A stretch of DNA of 64,000 nt. Origin: Paenibacillus wulumuqiensis. Its GTDB lineage: Bacteria; Bacillota; Bacilli; Paenibacillales; Paenibacillaceae. Location of the stretch: the NCBI RefSeq assembly GCF_000971965.1, contig NZ_KQ040792.1, positions 558,001-622,000 on the forward strand. The letters run 5' to 3'. This document shows positions 35,552 through 44,312 of this stretch, piece by piece; within the stretch, counting starts at the first letter, position 1; each line of letters begins with the position of its first letter. Below the pieces are notes generated by a model. It was not told the DNA's origin, did no database searches, and was given only the letters and a program-made list of their open reading frames with translations. The position numbers and the translations under genes are program-made.

Positions 35552-36913
35552 ATGAAAGTAGCTGTTATTGGATGTACTCACGCCGGAACTTCCGCAATTG
35601 TGAACACTGCCAAATTATACCCGGATGCACAGATTACCGTATACGAACGTAATGATAATATCTCGTTCCTGTCCTGCGGGATCGCATTGTATGTCGGTGG
35701 TGTGGTAGAGGATGCGCAGGGACTGTTCTACTCTTCGCCACAGCAGTTGGCCGAGCTGGGTGTCACTACCAAGATGCTGCATGAAGTGACCTCCGTCGAT
35801 ACCGATGCCAAGACGCTGACTGCACGCGATCTGAACACCGGTATTGAACTCACTGACACCTATGACAAACTGATCGTTACGACCGGCTCGTGGCCGATCA
35901 TTCCGAAGTTCGAAGGCATCGAGCTGGACAACATCGTCTTGTCCAAAAACTTTAACCATTCCAATACCATTATTGAAAAAGCCAAATCTGCCCGTAACAT
36001 CGTCGTGGTCGGTGCCGGTTATATCGGTGTCGAGCTGGTCGAAGCATTCGAAATGAACGGCAAACAGGTGACTCTGATCGATGCGGAAGACCGTATCCTC
36101 AGCAAATACCTGGACCCTGAATTCACTGCCCGTACCGAACAGCTGCTGACCGACAAAGGCATCCAGCTCGCTCTCGGCGAGAAAGTCGTGAAGTTCGCAG
36201 GCGAAAACGGCAAAGTCAGCACCGTCGTAACCGATAAAGGCGAACATGCTGCCGATATGGTCATTCTCTGCATCGGCTTCCGCCCACAAACCGAGCTGCT
36301 CACCGGTCAGGTGGACATGCTGCCAAACGGTGCGATTATCGTCAACAAATATATGCAGACGAGCAAAAAAGACGTTTTTGCCGCTGGTGACAGCTGTGCG
36401 GTATTCTACAATCCGACGGGTCAGCATGCGTATATCCCGCTTGCTACGAATGCAGTACGTATGGGTACACTGGTCGCCCGCAACCTGGTTACACCAACCA
36501 ATGAGTACATGGGTACACAGGGTACATCGGGTATCAAGATTTATGAACAGAATATCGCCGGTACCGGGATGACTGAAGTATCCGCCCGTCTGGCTGGTCT
36601 GGATGTAGAGACTTCCACGTTCAAGGATCACTACCGTCCCGAGTTTATGCCAACACATGAGACCGTCACTCTGAAAGTGGTCTATGAAAAAGACAGCCGC
36701 CGTATTCTGGGCGCACAGATTATGTCCGAAGCGGATCTGACCCAGTCGATCAATACGATCTCGGTATGTATTCAGACCGGCATGACGGTGGATCAGCTGG
36801 CCTTTGTCGACTTCTTCTTCCAGCCGCACTACAACAAACCGTGGAACTACCTGAACAGTGTGGGTCTGCAGGCGCTGGCACCGGTCGAAGCCAAACAGCC
36901 GGTTACCGTCTGA
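35552..36913 (+). CDS. nox: FAD-dependent NADH oxidase / CoA-disulfide reductase family protein
   Basis: 453 residues, pyridine nucleotide-disulfide oxidoreductase fold. The redox cysteine is Cys42 in FLSCGIALYVGG, exactly where water-forming NADH oxidase and NADH peroxidase have it. FAD binding begins at VIGCTHAGTSA, NAD binding at VVVGAGYIGVELVEAF, and the second FAD motif is VFAAGDSCAVFY. It probably oxidises NADH with O2, regenerating NAD. CoA-disulfide reductase remains possible. AGGAGG lies eight bases before the ATG. The promoter carries a Rex-like site, fitting control by the NADH/NAD ratio. Confidence 0.92.
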   Translation: MKVAVIGCTHAGTSAIVNTAKLYPDAQITVYERNDNISFLSCGIALYVGGVVEDAQGLFYSSPQQLAELGVTTKMLHEVTSVDTDAKTLTARDLNTGIELTDTYDKLIVTTGSWPIIPKFEGIELDNIVLSKNFNHSNTIIEKAKSARNIVVVGAGYIGVELVEAFEMNGKQVTLIDAEDRILSKYLDPEFTARTEQLLTDKGIQLALGEKVVKFAGENGKVSTVVTDKGEHAADMVILCIGFRPQTELLTGQVDMLPNGAIIVNKYMQTSKKDVFAAGDSCAVFYNPTGQHAYIPLATNAVRMGTLVARNLVTPTNEYMGTQGTSGIKIYEQNIAGTGMTEVSARLAGLDVETSTFKDHYRPEFMPTHETVTLKVVYEKDSRRILGAQIMSEADLTQSINTISVCIQTGMTVDQLAFVDFFFQPHYNKPWNYLNSVGLQALAPVEAKQPVTV

Positions 36914-36968
36914 GCCAGTCAGCCTTAATTTATCAATATCTTTGCCTTACTATGTGAAAGGTAACACA

Positions 36969-37091
36969 ATGTCGCTTAATGGTTATTCCGGCAGTGGAGC
37001 GGAGCCTATTCATCAGAGTTCATTTCCTATGCAACCCGGCTGCTTCCGGCATCTGTATCCGGAAGCGGTGGCTCCGGCTCTCTGCCGTTAA
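36969..37091 (+). CDS. Doubtful small ORF between nox and FNT genes
   Basis: 40 codons with GAAAGG before the ATG, reading MSLNGYSGSGAEPIHQSS. Its second half coincides with a perfect hairpin, GCTTCCGG/CCGGAAGC (37042-37066), which lowers the chance that it is coding. No family recognised. The rest of this 425-base gap contains the terminator and operator listed next. Confidence 0.15.
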   Translation: MSLNGYSGSGAEPIHQSSFPMQPGCFRHLYPEAVAPALCR

Positions 37092-37209
37092 CATATATTC
37101 ATGCTCCAGCGTAAGGATTGATCACAGGAGAACTGAATGATACGGTTTCTCTCCGATCACGATTCACCGAACATCACGTTCACAAATGGTTAAATAAGCT
37201 TTCTTGTTT

Positions 37210-37246
37210 GCCCGTATGGTTTTTATGCCGTACGGGCTTTTTTTTT
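37210..37246 (+). terminator. Strong terminator upstream of the FNT gene
   Basis: GCCCGTATGG pairs with CCGTACGGGC (one G-T pair) around eight bases, followed by nine T. It ends transcription from the nox side. Confidence 0.92.
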
Positions 37247-37262
37247 ATGCATATCGTGACAT

Positions 37263-37280
37263 TTGTTACTTTTTTCACAA
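37263..37280. promoter_or_regulatory. Rex-like operator upstream of the FNT gene
   Basis: TTGTTA-N6-TCACAA, one mismatch from the Rex consensus half-sites TTGTGA and TCACAA. It lies 60 bases before the start codon. I could not place -35 and -10 elements confidently. Confidence 0.5.
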
Positions 37281-37339
37281 AGTATATCCATTAAAATTGA
37301 AATATGAGAAATTGACCATAGATGAGGAGAGAACATATT

Positions 37340-38233
37340 ATGGCTTATTACAAACCACAGCAGATTGCTATGAATACGATAGAGACAGGCGTGACCAAAG
37401 CACGCTCCAGCTGGACGCAGATGCTGGTGCTTGGCTTTCTCGCCGGTGCTTTTATCGCGATCGGATTTCTGCTGGATATTCGCGTGATCGCCAATACACC
37501 GGAATCCTGGGGCAGCTTTGCCAACTTTATAGGCGCATCGCTGTTCCCGGTCGGTCTGGTACTCGTACTGGTCGCGGGCGGAGAGCTGCTGACCGGTAAT
37601 ATGATGGCAGTGCCGCTGGCACGGATGGCCAAGCGCATCTCCACCATGGAGCTGGTACGCAATCTGTTTGCGATCACGGTGGCCAACCTGCTGGGCGCAT
37701 TGTTTGTTGCTTATTTCTTCGGACATATCGTCGGACTGACCGAGACCGGACCATATCTGGCAAAAACAGTAGAGATGGCCGGTCATAAGCTGGAAGGGAA
37801 TTTTCTGCAAATGTTCCTATCCGGCATCGGCTGTAACTGGCTCGTTGCTCTGGCTGTCTGGCTCTCCTACAGCGCAGACAGCATCAGCGGCAAAATTATG
37901 GGCATCTGGTTCCCGACCATGTCATTCGTCGCTATCGGCTTCCAGCACGTTGTCGCCAATATGTTCCTGATTCCTGCTGCTATCTTCGCAGGTTACTATT
38001 CCTGGGGCGAATATCTGATGAACTTTGTACCGGTCTGGCTCGGCAATCTGACCGGTGGCGCATTGTTCGTCGCCTGCGCGTATTTCGTCGCTTATGTACG
38101 CCAGCCGAAAATAGCCGCACCGGCAGCACATCCTGCAGGCGGTCATACCGTAGAACAGCCAGCAGCTGCTACAGGCATGAGTGCAGGAGCGGCTGTGTCG
38201 ATGCCGCTGCAGCACAGCGAACAGGCTCATTGA
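37340..38233 (+). CDS. Formate/nitrite transporter family channel
   Basis: 297 residues, six helices. FNT channels pass formate, nitrite or hydrosulfide, or lactate with protons. Family features are LLTGNMMAVPLA (helix 2 break), the central GIGCNWLVALAVWLS and FQHVVANMFLIPAAIF (helix 5 region with the conserved His). The C-terminal 45 residues are an Ala/Gln/His-rich cytoplasmic tail. GAGGAG stands ten bases before the ATG. The Rex-like site and neighbouring nox suggest use under oxygen limitation. Formate (FocA-like) or nitrite (NirC-like) cannot be separated by eye. Confidence 0.93.
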   Translation: MAYYKPQQIAMNTIETGVTKARSSWTQMLVLGFLAGAFIAIGFLLDIRVIANTPESWGSFANFIGASLFPVGLVLVLVAGGELLTGNMMAVPLARMAKRISTMELVRNLFAITVANLLGALFVAYFFGHIVGLTETGPYLAKTVEMAGHKLEGNFLQMFLSGIGCNWLVALAVWLSYSADSISGKIMGIWFPTMSFVAIGFQHVVANMFLIPAAIFAGYYSWGEYLMNFVPVWLGNLTGGALFVACAYFVAYVRQPKIAAPAAHPAGGHTVEQPAAATGMSAGAAVSMPLQHSEQAH

Positions 38234-38295
38234 TTAGTTGATAGATGATATTAGACAATCTCATAAAATAACAGATGAATATCCTAATCTGGATA

Positions 38296-38338
38296 CAAAG
38301 AGCCCATGTTTTATTTACGATACAGGGCTCTTTGTTTG
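38296..38338 (+). terminator. Terminator of the FNT gene
   Basis: CAAAGAGCCC and GGGCTCTTTG pair perfectly, followed by TTTG. Confidence 0.85.
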
Positions 38339-38420
38339 ATTTAAAAACCGATCATTGGGTAATAAATACACTATATATGCCCTTAAGGACATGTGCCTTT
38401 GAGGCTTACGAGGTGTAATC

Positions 38421-39635
38421 ATGAAAAATTTGGATCAAGATCAATTAATTGAAAGACAAAAAGAGCTGGAAATGGAATTACAGCTGCTTCGCCTTCAATT
38501 AGATGATTGCCAGGAGTCCAGAACTCATATAGAAAAAGTATCTGAAGACAAGTCGAATTTTATCGCCATACTCAGCCATGAGGTCAGAACACCAATGAAC
38601 GGCATTTTATCTATGGTCGAACTACTGCAAAGAACCAGATTGGATGAAGAACAGAACAGTTATGTGGACATTCTTCAAACCAGCAGCAATTCGCTTATGT
38701 CATTGGTAAATAACCTGCTTGATATGAGCAAAATGGAAGCAGGCAAGATGAAGTTGAACAAGGATCCATTTGATGTAATAAATACTGTAGAAGATCTGAC
38801 CTATGCACTGGCGCCCAGGGCTTTTGAAAAAGGAGTAGGGATACATCTGAATGTGCATTCGGATATTCCTCTGTTTGTTATGGGGGATGCACTCAAGGTG
38901 CGTCAGATTATTATGAATCTGTTGCAAAATGCGATTAAGTTCACTCATAAAGGGAATATTAAAGTTTCTGTATTTTTGCTGCCGCCGAAGTTTGAGAATA
39001 GGCTGACAGTGAAGATTGCCATTGAGGATACAGGTATAGGGATTTCTGAAGAGCAGCTGGAGCATATTTTCGAAGTGTACAGCCAGCTACATTTGGACAA
39101 AGATAATATTTATGGAGGCACTGGGCTGGGATTGTCGATCAGTAAGCATCTGGTAGAACTTATGGACGGCGAGATTCAGGTGAAAAGTATGCATGGTGTA
39201 GGTACGGAAGTCAGTCTTACCCTGCATTTTGAACAGTATACTGACCTGCCATCAATTCCGTTCCAGACTGATATTTTGCAGGGACTTCGTATTCTGCTGC
39301 TGGACAGCAATGTGGAAAGCGTAAATATTATCTCGGATATGCTTACCGAATGGGGAGCACAGGTTACGACAACATCCAGCATGAACGAACGCTTCTTTGA
39401 TGAGTTATATCATCATGCCTATGACCTGACACTGATTGATCTGGAAATGATCGACCATGAACAGTGGCTCAAGGACAGATTGAAGATTCAACAGCAGTCC
39501 ATATTTTTGCTGGCTCCGCTCGGTCAGAAGGTTGAAGGTGAGTTTCGGGATACTTTTGACACAGTCATTACCAAGCCAATCCGCAAAATTCATATGCTTA
39601 ACAGTATATTGGCGCTACAGCATAGCCAGCGCTAA
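38421..39635 (+). CDS. Soluble histidine kinase with C-terminal receiver-like domain
   Basis: 404 residues and no membrane segment. A short N-terminal coiled coil (about 5-42) leads to the HisKA domain with phosphorylatable His53 (AILSHEVRTPMNGI), then the HATPase domain (N-box LLQNAIKFTH, G1 IEDTGIGIS, G2 YGGTGLGLSIS). Residues 290-400 form a receiver-like domain, with Asp in LTLIDLEM and Lys in VITKPIRK, but only one acidic residue at the usual pair (LLLDSN). A hybrid cytoplasmic kinase with unknown signal. No response regulator adjoins it; the HPt-REC protein about 5.5 kb downstream is a possible partner. It is slightly more AT-rich than neighbours. Confidence 0.9.
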   Translation: MKNLDQDQLIERQKELEMELQLLRLQLDDCQESRTHIEKVSEDKSNFIAILSHEVRTPMNGILSMVELLQRTRLDEEQNSYVDILQTSSNSLMSLVNNLLDMSKMEAGKMKLNKDPFDVINTVEDLTYALAPRAFEKGVGIHLNVHSDIPLFVMGDALKVRQIIMNLLQNAIKFTHKGNIKVSVFLLPPKFENRLTVKIAIEDTGIGISEEQLEHIFEVYSQLHLDKDNIYGGTGLGLSISKHLVELMDGEIQVKSMHGVGTEVSLTLHFEQYTDLPSIPFQTDILQGLRILLLDSNVESVNIISDMLTEWGAQVTTTSSMNERFFDELYHHAYDLTLIDLEMIDHEQWLKDRLKIQQQSIFLLAPLGQKVEGEFRDTFDTVITKPIRKIHMLNSILALQHSQR

Positions 39636-39701
39636 ATAACAGGGCATGATATGGAAAAGATTTTAAATAAGGTATTTCTACTATACATGGCAAGAGCATA
39701 T

Positions 39702-39744
39702 ATACAAAAAGGACCTTTCATTAAAGAAAGAGTCCTTTTTGTAT
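39702..39744 (+). terminator. Terminator after the histidine kinase
   Basis: ATACAAAAAGGAC and GTCCTTTTTGTAT enclose an inner CTTTC/GAAAG stem. The T-rich 3' arm serves as the tail; it can work in both directions. Confidence 0.75.
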
Positions 39745-39769
39745 GGATTCAGCGAAGCAAGACAAATGA

Positions 39770-39818
39770 AATCCGCCATAATGCGGTTCGGGGGAACGAA
39801 ACCGTAGTATGGCGGATT
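39770..39818. repeat. Long interrupted hairpin of unknown role
   Basis: AATCCGCCATA pairs perfectly with TATGGCGGATT, and inside it GCGGTTCG faces CGAAACCG. No T-run follows, so it is not an ordinary terminator. A further GAGGGTGA/TCACTCTC hairpin follows at about 39843-39873. No coding frame is seen in this 325-base gap. Confidence 0.5.
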
Positions 39819-39960
39819 CCGGGAGTGGTCCATGATATGACAGAGGGTGAGAATGAAGGGGACATCACTCTCGCCAAATGCCGTTACTTATTGTTAAACG
39901 GGTCTACAGAACTTGAAACACCCACCGAATAAATTCCTGAAAAATTTTATTAATGTGCTG

Positions 39961-40407
39961 TTAGCCCGTACATCCAGGGAACATTCCGGTCGAAATGGCG
40001 ATCCGATTCCAGCTGTTAATGATATTAATCGCCATGATCAGATCCAAGTATTCCTTCTCACTGAAATGCGCCAGCACACGCTCATACACGTCCTGCGGCA
40101 CGCCATGCTGCGACACCTCCGTGACCACCTCGGTCAGGTGCAGTACAGCCTTCTCGGCGTCGGTGTAATAAGGCGTCTCTCTCCATACACTCAGCAGGGC
40201 AATCCGTTCTTCGGACTCGCCCATTTTGCGCAGATCGCGGGTATGCATATCCAGGCAAAAGGCACAGCCGTTGATCTGGGAAGCGCGGATCTTGATCAGT
40301 TCATACAGAACGGGATCAAGTCCCTGTTCCTTGATAAAAGTCTCGAGCTGCATCATTTGCTTGTAGACGGCAGGATGGGTCTGGTAATGATTCATACGGG
40401 TTTGCAT
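39961..40407 (-). CDS. Carboxymuconolactone decarboxylase (AhpD-like) family protein
   Basis: 148 residues. It has the AhpD-type redox site: Glu36, Cys48-x-x-Cys51 and His55 (GCAFCLDMHTRDL). Such proteins act as peroxidase partners or in reactive-oxygen defence. AAGGAGG precedes the ATG. It lies directly downstream of an ECF41 sigma factor gene, and this family (with oxidoreductases and epimerases) is the standard target of ECF41; an ECF41-type promoter stands upstream. Confidence 0.93.
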   Translation of the reverse strand: MQTRMNHYQTHPAVYKQMMQLETFIKEQGLDPVLYELIKIRASQINGCAFCLDMHTRDLRKMGESEERIALLSVWRETPYYTDAEKAVLHLTEVVTEVSQHGVPQDVYERVLAHFSEKEYLDLIMAINIINSWNRIAISTGMFPGCTG

Positions 40408-40485
40408 GGTAATGCCTCCTTGGGAAATGGGATCTTCTTATAAAGCAGGCTGTTCTTTTCCGGAAAAGTCGCCTTCAATATATAA

Positions 40486-40512
40486 GACAGGGCAGGCATG
40501 GCATCTGTGACA
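40486..40512 (-). promoter_or_regulatory. ECF41-type promoter of the decarboxylase gene
   Basis: On the minus strand TGTCACA, 16 bases, TGTC. The ECF41 consensus is TGTCACA with CGTC about 16 bases on; the -35 is exact, the -10 has one mismatch. It lies between the sigma gene and the decarboxylase gene. Confidence 0.7.
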
Positions 40513-40545
40513 CCCGATGAAATGAAAAGAGAAAAGCTATCTGAT

Positions 40546-41694
40546 TCAGACCGGTTCCCGGAGTTTGTCGGGATTGGACACCATGTAGACATTCTGAATC
40601 TGTCCGCTGCTGTCCCACTGCAAGGCACATACATAGACGGTACGTCCATCCCGCTGCAGCTGGAGTCCGGGCTCACCGTTGATCCATACCATCGACCACT
40701 GGCCGTCCAGCGAACCCTTGCTGGCGATCCCGTGGAAAAATGCCGTTACACGGCTGCGGGTAAGGATCGGACGCAGGGCGGCGCGGACTTTGCCGCCGCC
40801 ATCGGTATACAGCCGCACATCTTCCTGCAGTCGTTCCAGCAGCGGCTGCAAATCACCTTCCCGTGCCGCTGCCAGAAAAGCAAGCACAAGCGACTCACCC
40901 TGCTGGCTGGCGACCGCAGAAGATACCGCAGCCGGCTCCAGCCGGGCATGAACCCGGCTCAGTATTTTGCGGCAGGCGGCTTCGGATTTGTCCACATATC
41001 CGGCAATCTCGCAGTAATCATAACCGAGCGATTCACGCAGGACAAAAATAACACGTTCCACCGGAGACAGCTGATCCAGCAGCACCATCACTGCATAACT
41101 GAGCTCCTCCTGACGCAGCATGAGCTGTTCCGCATCGGAATCGGCAGTGGAGGAAGAAGGCATCTGATCGACCACCGGGTGCAGGGAACACTGGAGATGA
41201 TCGTTGTCATGATTGCTTCCAGATCCGGCTGAACGGGAACGCCGGGAAGAAGCAGACTGCAAGGACGGTTCCGGCAGCCACGGACCGGTGTAGAGTTCAC
41301 GCTTTTTGCGGGCGGATTGCAGCAGATTAATACTGCGGTTTGTGACGGCACGGATCAAATACGCCTGCATATGCTCAATCCGAGGCAATTCCTCCTGCCG
41401 CTGGCTGAGATAGACGAACAGGTCCTGTACGATATCTTCCGCGTCGGTCATAGTCCCGGTCATCCGGTAGGTGACAGCCAGCAGCCGGGAATAGTACATG
41501 CTGTAGATCCCGTCAAGAGAATAAACGGTAGCTGTATGTTCAGGATGGACGGAATGTGCATGAGGTGTATCCGATTCTGGCGATTCAAGAACTTCAGGTG
41601 CAATGGATATCGGTGATGTGGATGGATTTTCCGGTTTCGTATGTAAGAGAGAAGCTGGCTGAGAGATATGATTGGGTTCCATAGAGTGGTTCAT
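40546..41694 (-). CDS. ECF41 family RNA polymerase sigma factor (SigJ-like)
   Basis: 382 residues. Region sigma2 is about 64-130, followed by the ECF41 mark WLPEP (139-143), an unusually long Ser/Arg/Asp-rich linker (about 145-190), sigma4 (about 198-255) and a C-terminal SnoaL/NTF2-like domain (about 265-380) with DGGGK (298-302). In ECF41 this domain replaces an anti-sigma factor and controls activity from within. The N-terminal 55 residues are Ser/Pro/His-rich and extra to the family. AAAGGAG lies ten bases before the ATG. It drives, by inference, the decarboxylase next to it. Confidence 0.93.
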   Translation of the reverse strand: MNHSMEPNHISQPASLLHTKPENPSTSPISIAPEVLESPESDTPHAHSVHPEHTATVYSLDGIYSMYYSRLLAVTYRMTGTMTDAEDIVQDLFVYLSQRQEELPRIEHMQAYLIRAVTNRSINLLQSARKKRELYTGPWLPEPSLQSASSRRSRSAGSGSNHDNDHLQCSLHPVVDQMPSSSTADSDAEQLMLRQEELSYAVMVLLDQLSPVERVIFVLRESLGYDYCEIAGYVDKSEAACRKILSRVHARLEPAAVSSAVASQQGESLVLAFLAAAREGDLQPLLERLQEDVRLYTDGGGKVRAALRPILTRSRVTAFFHGIASKGSLDGQWSMVWINGEPGLQLQRDGRTVYVCALQWDSSGQIQNVYMVSNPDKLREPV

Positions 41695-41960
41695 GATATA
41701 TGGCTCCTTTACTAATGTTGAATAATAGGTTGCTATTAGCAGGGTAAAGCATCAAAGGGATGGCTTGCCACCCGGCACAGAGTAAAGCATACTAGGGTGG
41801 AATGCCAAAAGCAGATGATCGGTAGTCCATGCTGTACAGGGCTTGCAAGATGCCGGTGATCCGGGCGGAGCACAGCAGGCAGTACATCAATATACGCAGC
41901 CCGTAGCAGAGCGGAGCAGATGAGATATTCCGACGGGGCACGAAGAGGTGAAGAATCGTT

Positions 41961-42401
41961 ATGTTGTCGGAGAAAGTAGTCAATCACTGCAAGCATCAGG
42001 GCTGGTGGTTTGATGATATCACGCAGGAGTATATGGATGCACTGCAGCAGATTAGGATGGAACTTCATTCGGATTGTGCTCTTTTTTATTTGCATGCGGA
42101 AGACGGTCCTGCGTTCAGTGGCAGAAATCATCAGCAGATGTACCAGATCTGCTGGTTTGTCGTGAACAGTGACAGTTATACGATGAGTATACAGGGAATC
42201 CATCAGACGTTAAAACTTCCGAAAGAATATATTCCGCTGGACAGCTTTGAAGGCGAGTACGGTTATTTCTATAACCGCAGCACCGGGCAGGTTCTCGGCC
42301 TGGGACTGGAAGAGGATTGGTATCGTTTTATAGAGGGTACGCTGCAGCCGCAGTGGCCGGATTTTAATGCTTTTCTGGAATGGTCTTTTGAGTTGGACTG
42401 A
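41961..42401 (+). CDS. Hypothetical protein, SMI1/KNR4-like features
   Basis: 146 residues, acidic and aromatic. The C-terminal half (YGYFYNRSTGQVLGLGLEED, then FNAFLEWSFELD) recalls the end of SUKH (SMI1/KNR4) proteins, which often serve as immunity proteins, but the N-terminal signature is not evident. GAGGTG is about eleven bases before the ATG. The preceding 265 bases between the divergent sigma gene and this gene show nothing certain. The MFS gene follows after 33 bases, so they may be co-transcribed. Confidence 0.65.
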   Translation: MLSEKVVNHCKHQGWWFDDITQEYMDALQQIRMELHSDCALFYLHAEDGPAFSGRNHQQMYQICWFVVNSDSYTMSIQGIHQTLKLPKEYIPLDSFEGEYGYFYNRSTGQVLGLGLEEDWYRFIEGTLQPQWPDFNAFLEWSFELD

Positions 42402-42434
42402 TTAGCAGAGCAGGAGAAGAAAGGAAATGTAATT

Positions 42435-43670
42435 ATGCGCTGGCTTAAAACCTACCCGCGGGAAATACAGGTGTTCCTGTTTGCGAGTCTGATCAATGCC
42501 GCAGGCGGGTCACTGATGTGGCCGCTGGTAACTTTGTTTGTGTATCAGGAGCTGGACCGTCCGATGCGGGATGCCGGCTTCGTTGTGCTGCTGCAATCGC
42601 TTGGAGGGATTGTCGGACAACTGCTTGGCGGAACGCTGTACCACCGCCTGGGTGTGAAGAAATTGATCGTCGGTTCGCTGCTCATGAACGGGCTGCTGCT
42701 GTTTATGCTGCCGATCGTCAGCGATAACTGGCATTTATTTATGGGCACGATGGTATTGATCGGTTTGTTTAACTCGATGTCGCTGCCGGCGATCCAGGCG
42801 TTTATCGGCTTCCGGTTTGCCGACCGGCGGGGCGAGCTGTTCAATATTGTCTATGTCGCCAACAATATCGGTGTGGCGCTCGGAACAGCACTCTGCGGAA
42901 TACTGGCGGATATTTCATTTTATCTGTCATTTGTGCTGAACGGGATCAGCTGTGTGCTGTTTGCCGGGTTCTTCTATGTATATCTGAAACGGATTGGCGA
43001 GGGGACCGAGGCCGGTGCTCCTATTGATGAGAACAATCCGGGACGCCCCAAAATGGAAAAAGGCGAAAGCACCATCTGGCTGCTCGGTCAGGTGCGAGTA
43101 TACTTGTTCATGGGTGTCGCCACGCTGTTCCTCTGGCTCGGCAACTCGATCTGGAATACCGGGGTGTCTCCCTTTATCGTTAGTTCGGGCATGCTGATCA
43201 GCTATTACAGCCTGCTGTGGACACTGAACGGGATGCTGATCTTTGTCGGACAGCCGTTTGTGAATCTGGTACGCCGGCTCGTCGCCCAGACAGCACAGGC
43301 ACAGCTGACGGCGAGTGCGGTCTTTTACCTGCTCGGCTATATCGTGATTCTGGGATTCCACAATTATCCGGCTTTTATCGCCGCGATGATCCTGACGACC
43401 TTTGGCGAGATGCTGATGTCACCGGCAATTCCTTCCTTTGTATCGGAGCGGACCGGGGCGTATGCGCCATTCTATCTTGGGGTCGCTGGAGGGATTGGAG
43501 CCGTCGGCCGGGTCATCGGACCTTATGTGATGGGAATATTCTATGACCAGGGCGGAATTATTCCGGTCAGCTGGGTCGCCGTGGCTGCCGGTGTACTGTC
43601 GCTTGGATTCTATGTCGTGCACAGCATTGCCCAGCGCGGCGTCATCCTGCGTCCGCGAGATCATGCCTGA
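42435..43670 (+). CDS. MFS transporter, DHA1-like
   Basis: 411 residues, twelve predicted helices in two halves with a cytoplasmic loop at about 190-215. The A-motif region between helices 2 and 3 reads GGTLYHRLGVKKLIVGS. Single-polypeptide proton-driven exporter or importer; the drug-exporter (YttB/YfkF-like) branch seems most likely but the substrate is not readable. AAAGGAAATG precedes the ATG. Probably co-transcribed with the small gene before it. Confidence 0.88.
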   Translation: MRWLKTYPREIQVFLFASLINAAGGSLMWPLVTLFVYQELDRPMRDAGFVVLLQSLGGIVGQLLGGTLYHRLGVKKLIVGSLLMNGLLLFMLPIVSDNWHLFMGTMVLIGLFNSMSLPAIQAFIGFRFADRRGELFNIVYVANNIGVALGTALCGILADISFYLSFVLNGISCVLFAGFFYVYLKRIGEGTEAGAPIDENNPGRPKMEKGESTIWLLGQVRVYLFMGVATLFLWLGNSIWNTGVSPFIVSSGMLISYYSLLWTLNGMLIFVGQPFVNLVRRLVAQTAQAQLTASAVFYLLGYIVILGFHNYPAFIAAMILTTFGEMLMSPAIPSFVSERTGAYAPFYLGVAGGIGAVGRVIGPYVMGIFYDQGGIIPVSWVAVAAGVLSLGFYVVHSIAQRGVILRPRDHA

Positions 43671-43820
43671 TTTATTCAAATGAAAAACAACCAGGCAGCA
43701 AGCAGTGTGATCCAGGTATATCACTGGATCTTCCAGCCGGATCGAATGCTATAATGAGAGCAGAATTACCGCTGTTCGCAGCATAACTTTTTTTGGGGAA
43801 AAGGGGTGTGTCGGATAAAT

Positions 43821-44312
43821 ATGCAATCTGCTGTTCCATTGACGATCCGTCTGTCCACCATGAAAGATGCCAGAGAGCTGATGACGCTCGACCAACTCGT
43901 CTGGAATGAACGGAATACGCCCTCGATTCTCTGCTGCTCGTCCCGCAGACAGTATCTGCAATCCTCGCCGCCTGGCAGTCAGCTGCTGGCGGTCCAGTCG
44001 GATCGGCTGTGCGGTTATATCGGCTTCCGCCATCCACATCCACTGGAGATCAGCAGTCATGTCTACGATATTCATATTGCCGTGCATCCGCATCATCAGG
44101 GGCAAAATATCGGCAAACAGCTGATGGATGCATTGTGCGCTCATGCACGCGCGCGCGATATCCGCAAGCTCACGCTGCGGGTACTGTCGACCAATACAGA
44201 AGCCGTCCATTTTTACGACAAATACGGATTCGTCGAAAATGGACGGCTTCAGGAACAATTTTATATTAATGGACAATATGTGGATGACATCTTTATGACT
44301 TACTGGTTATAG
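43821..44312 (+). CDS. GNAT family N-acetyltransferase
   Basis: 163 residues. Acetyl-CoA binding motif A is IHIAVHPHHQGQNIGKQLMDAL (V-x-x-x-x-Q-G-x-x-I-G), and the C-terminal NTEAVHFYDKYGFVENGRL is the usual motif B. The L-x-V-x-x-x-N-x-x-A pattern is that of PhnO/RimI-like or antibiotic-type GNATs; the acceptor is unknown. I take the ATG; a GTG five codons earlier abuts AAGGGG. The 3' end overlaps the convergent secreted-protein gene by 13 bases. Confidence 0.88.
   Translation: MQSAVPLTIRLSTMKDARELMTLDQLVWNERNTPSILCCSSRRQYLQSSPPGSQLLAVQSDRLCGYIGFRHPHPLEISSHVYDIHIAVHPHHQGQNIGKQLMDALCAHARARDIRKLTLRVLSTNTEAVHFYDKYGFVENGRLQEQFYINGQYVDDIFMTYWL

Noticed and set aside
35615-36829. Open frame of 404 codons antisense to nox
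   Set aside because: Mirror of a well-supported flavoprotein gene; no start signal or domain.
39843-39920. Integron attC-like site near the hairpin cluster
   Set aside because: There is no integrase and no conserved core sites (GTTRRRY); the hairpins have different spacing.
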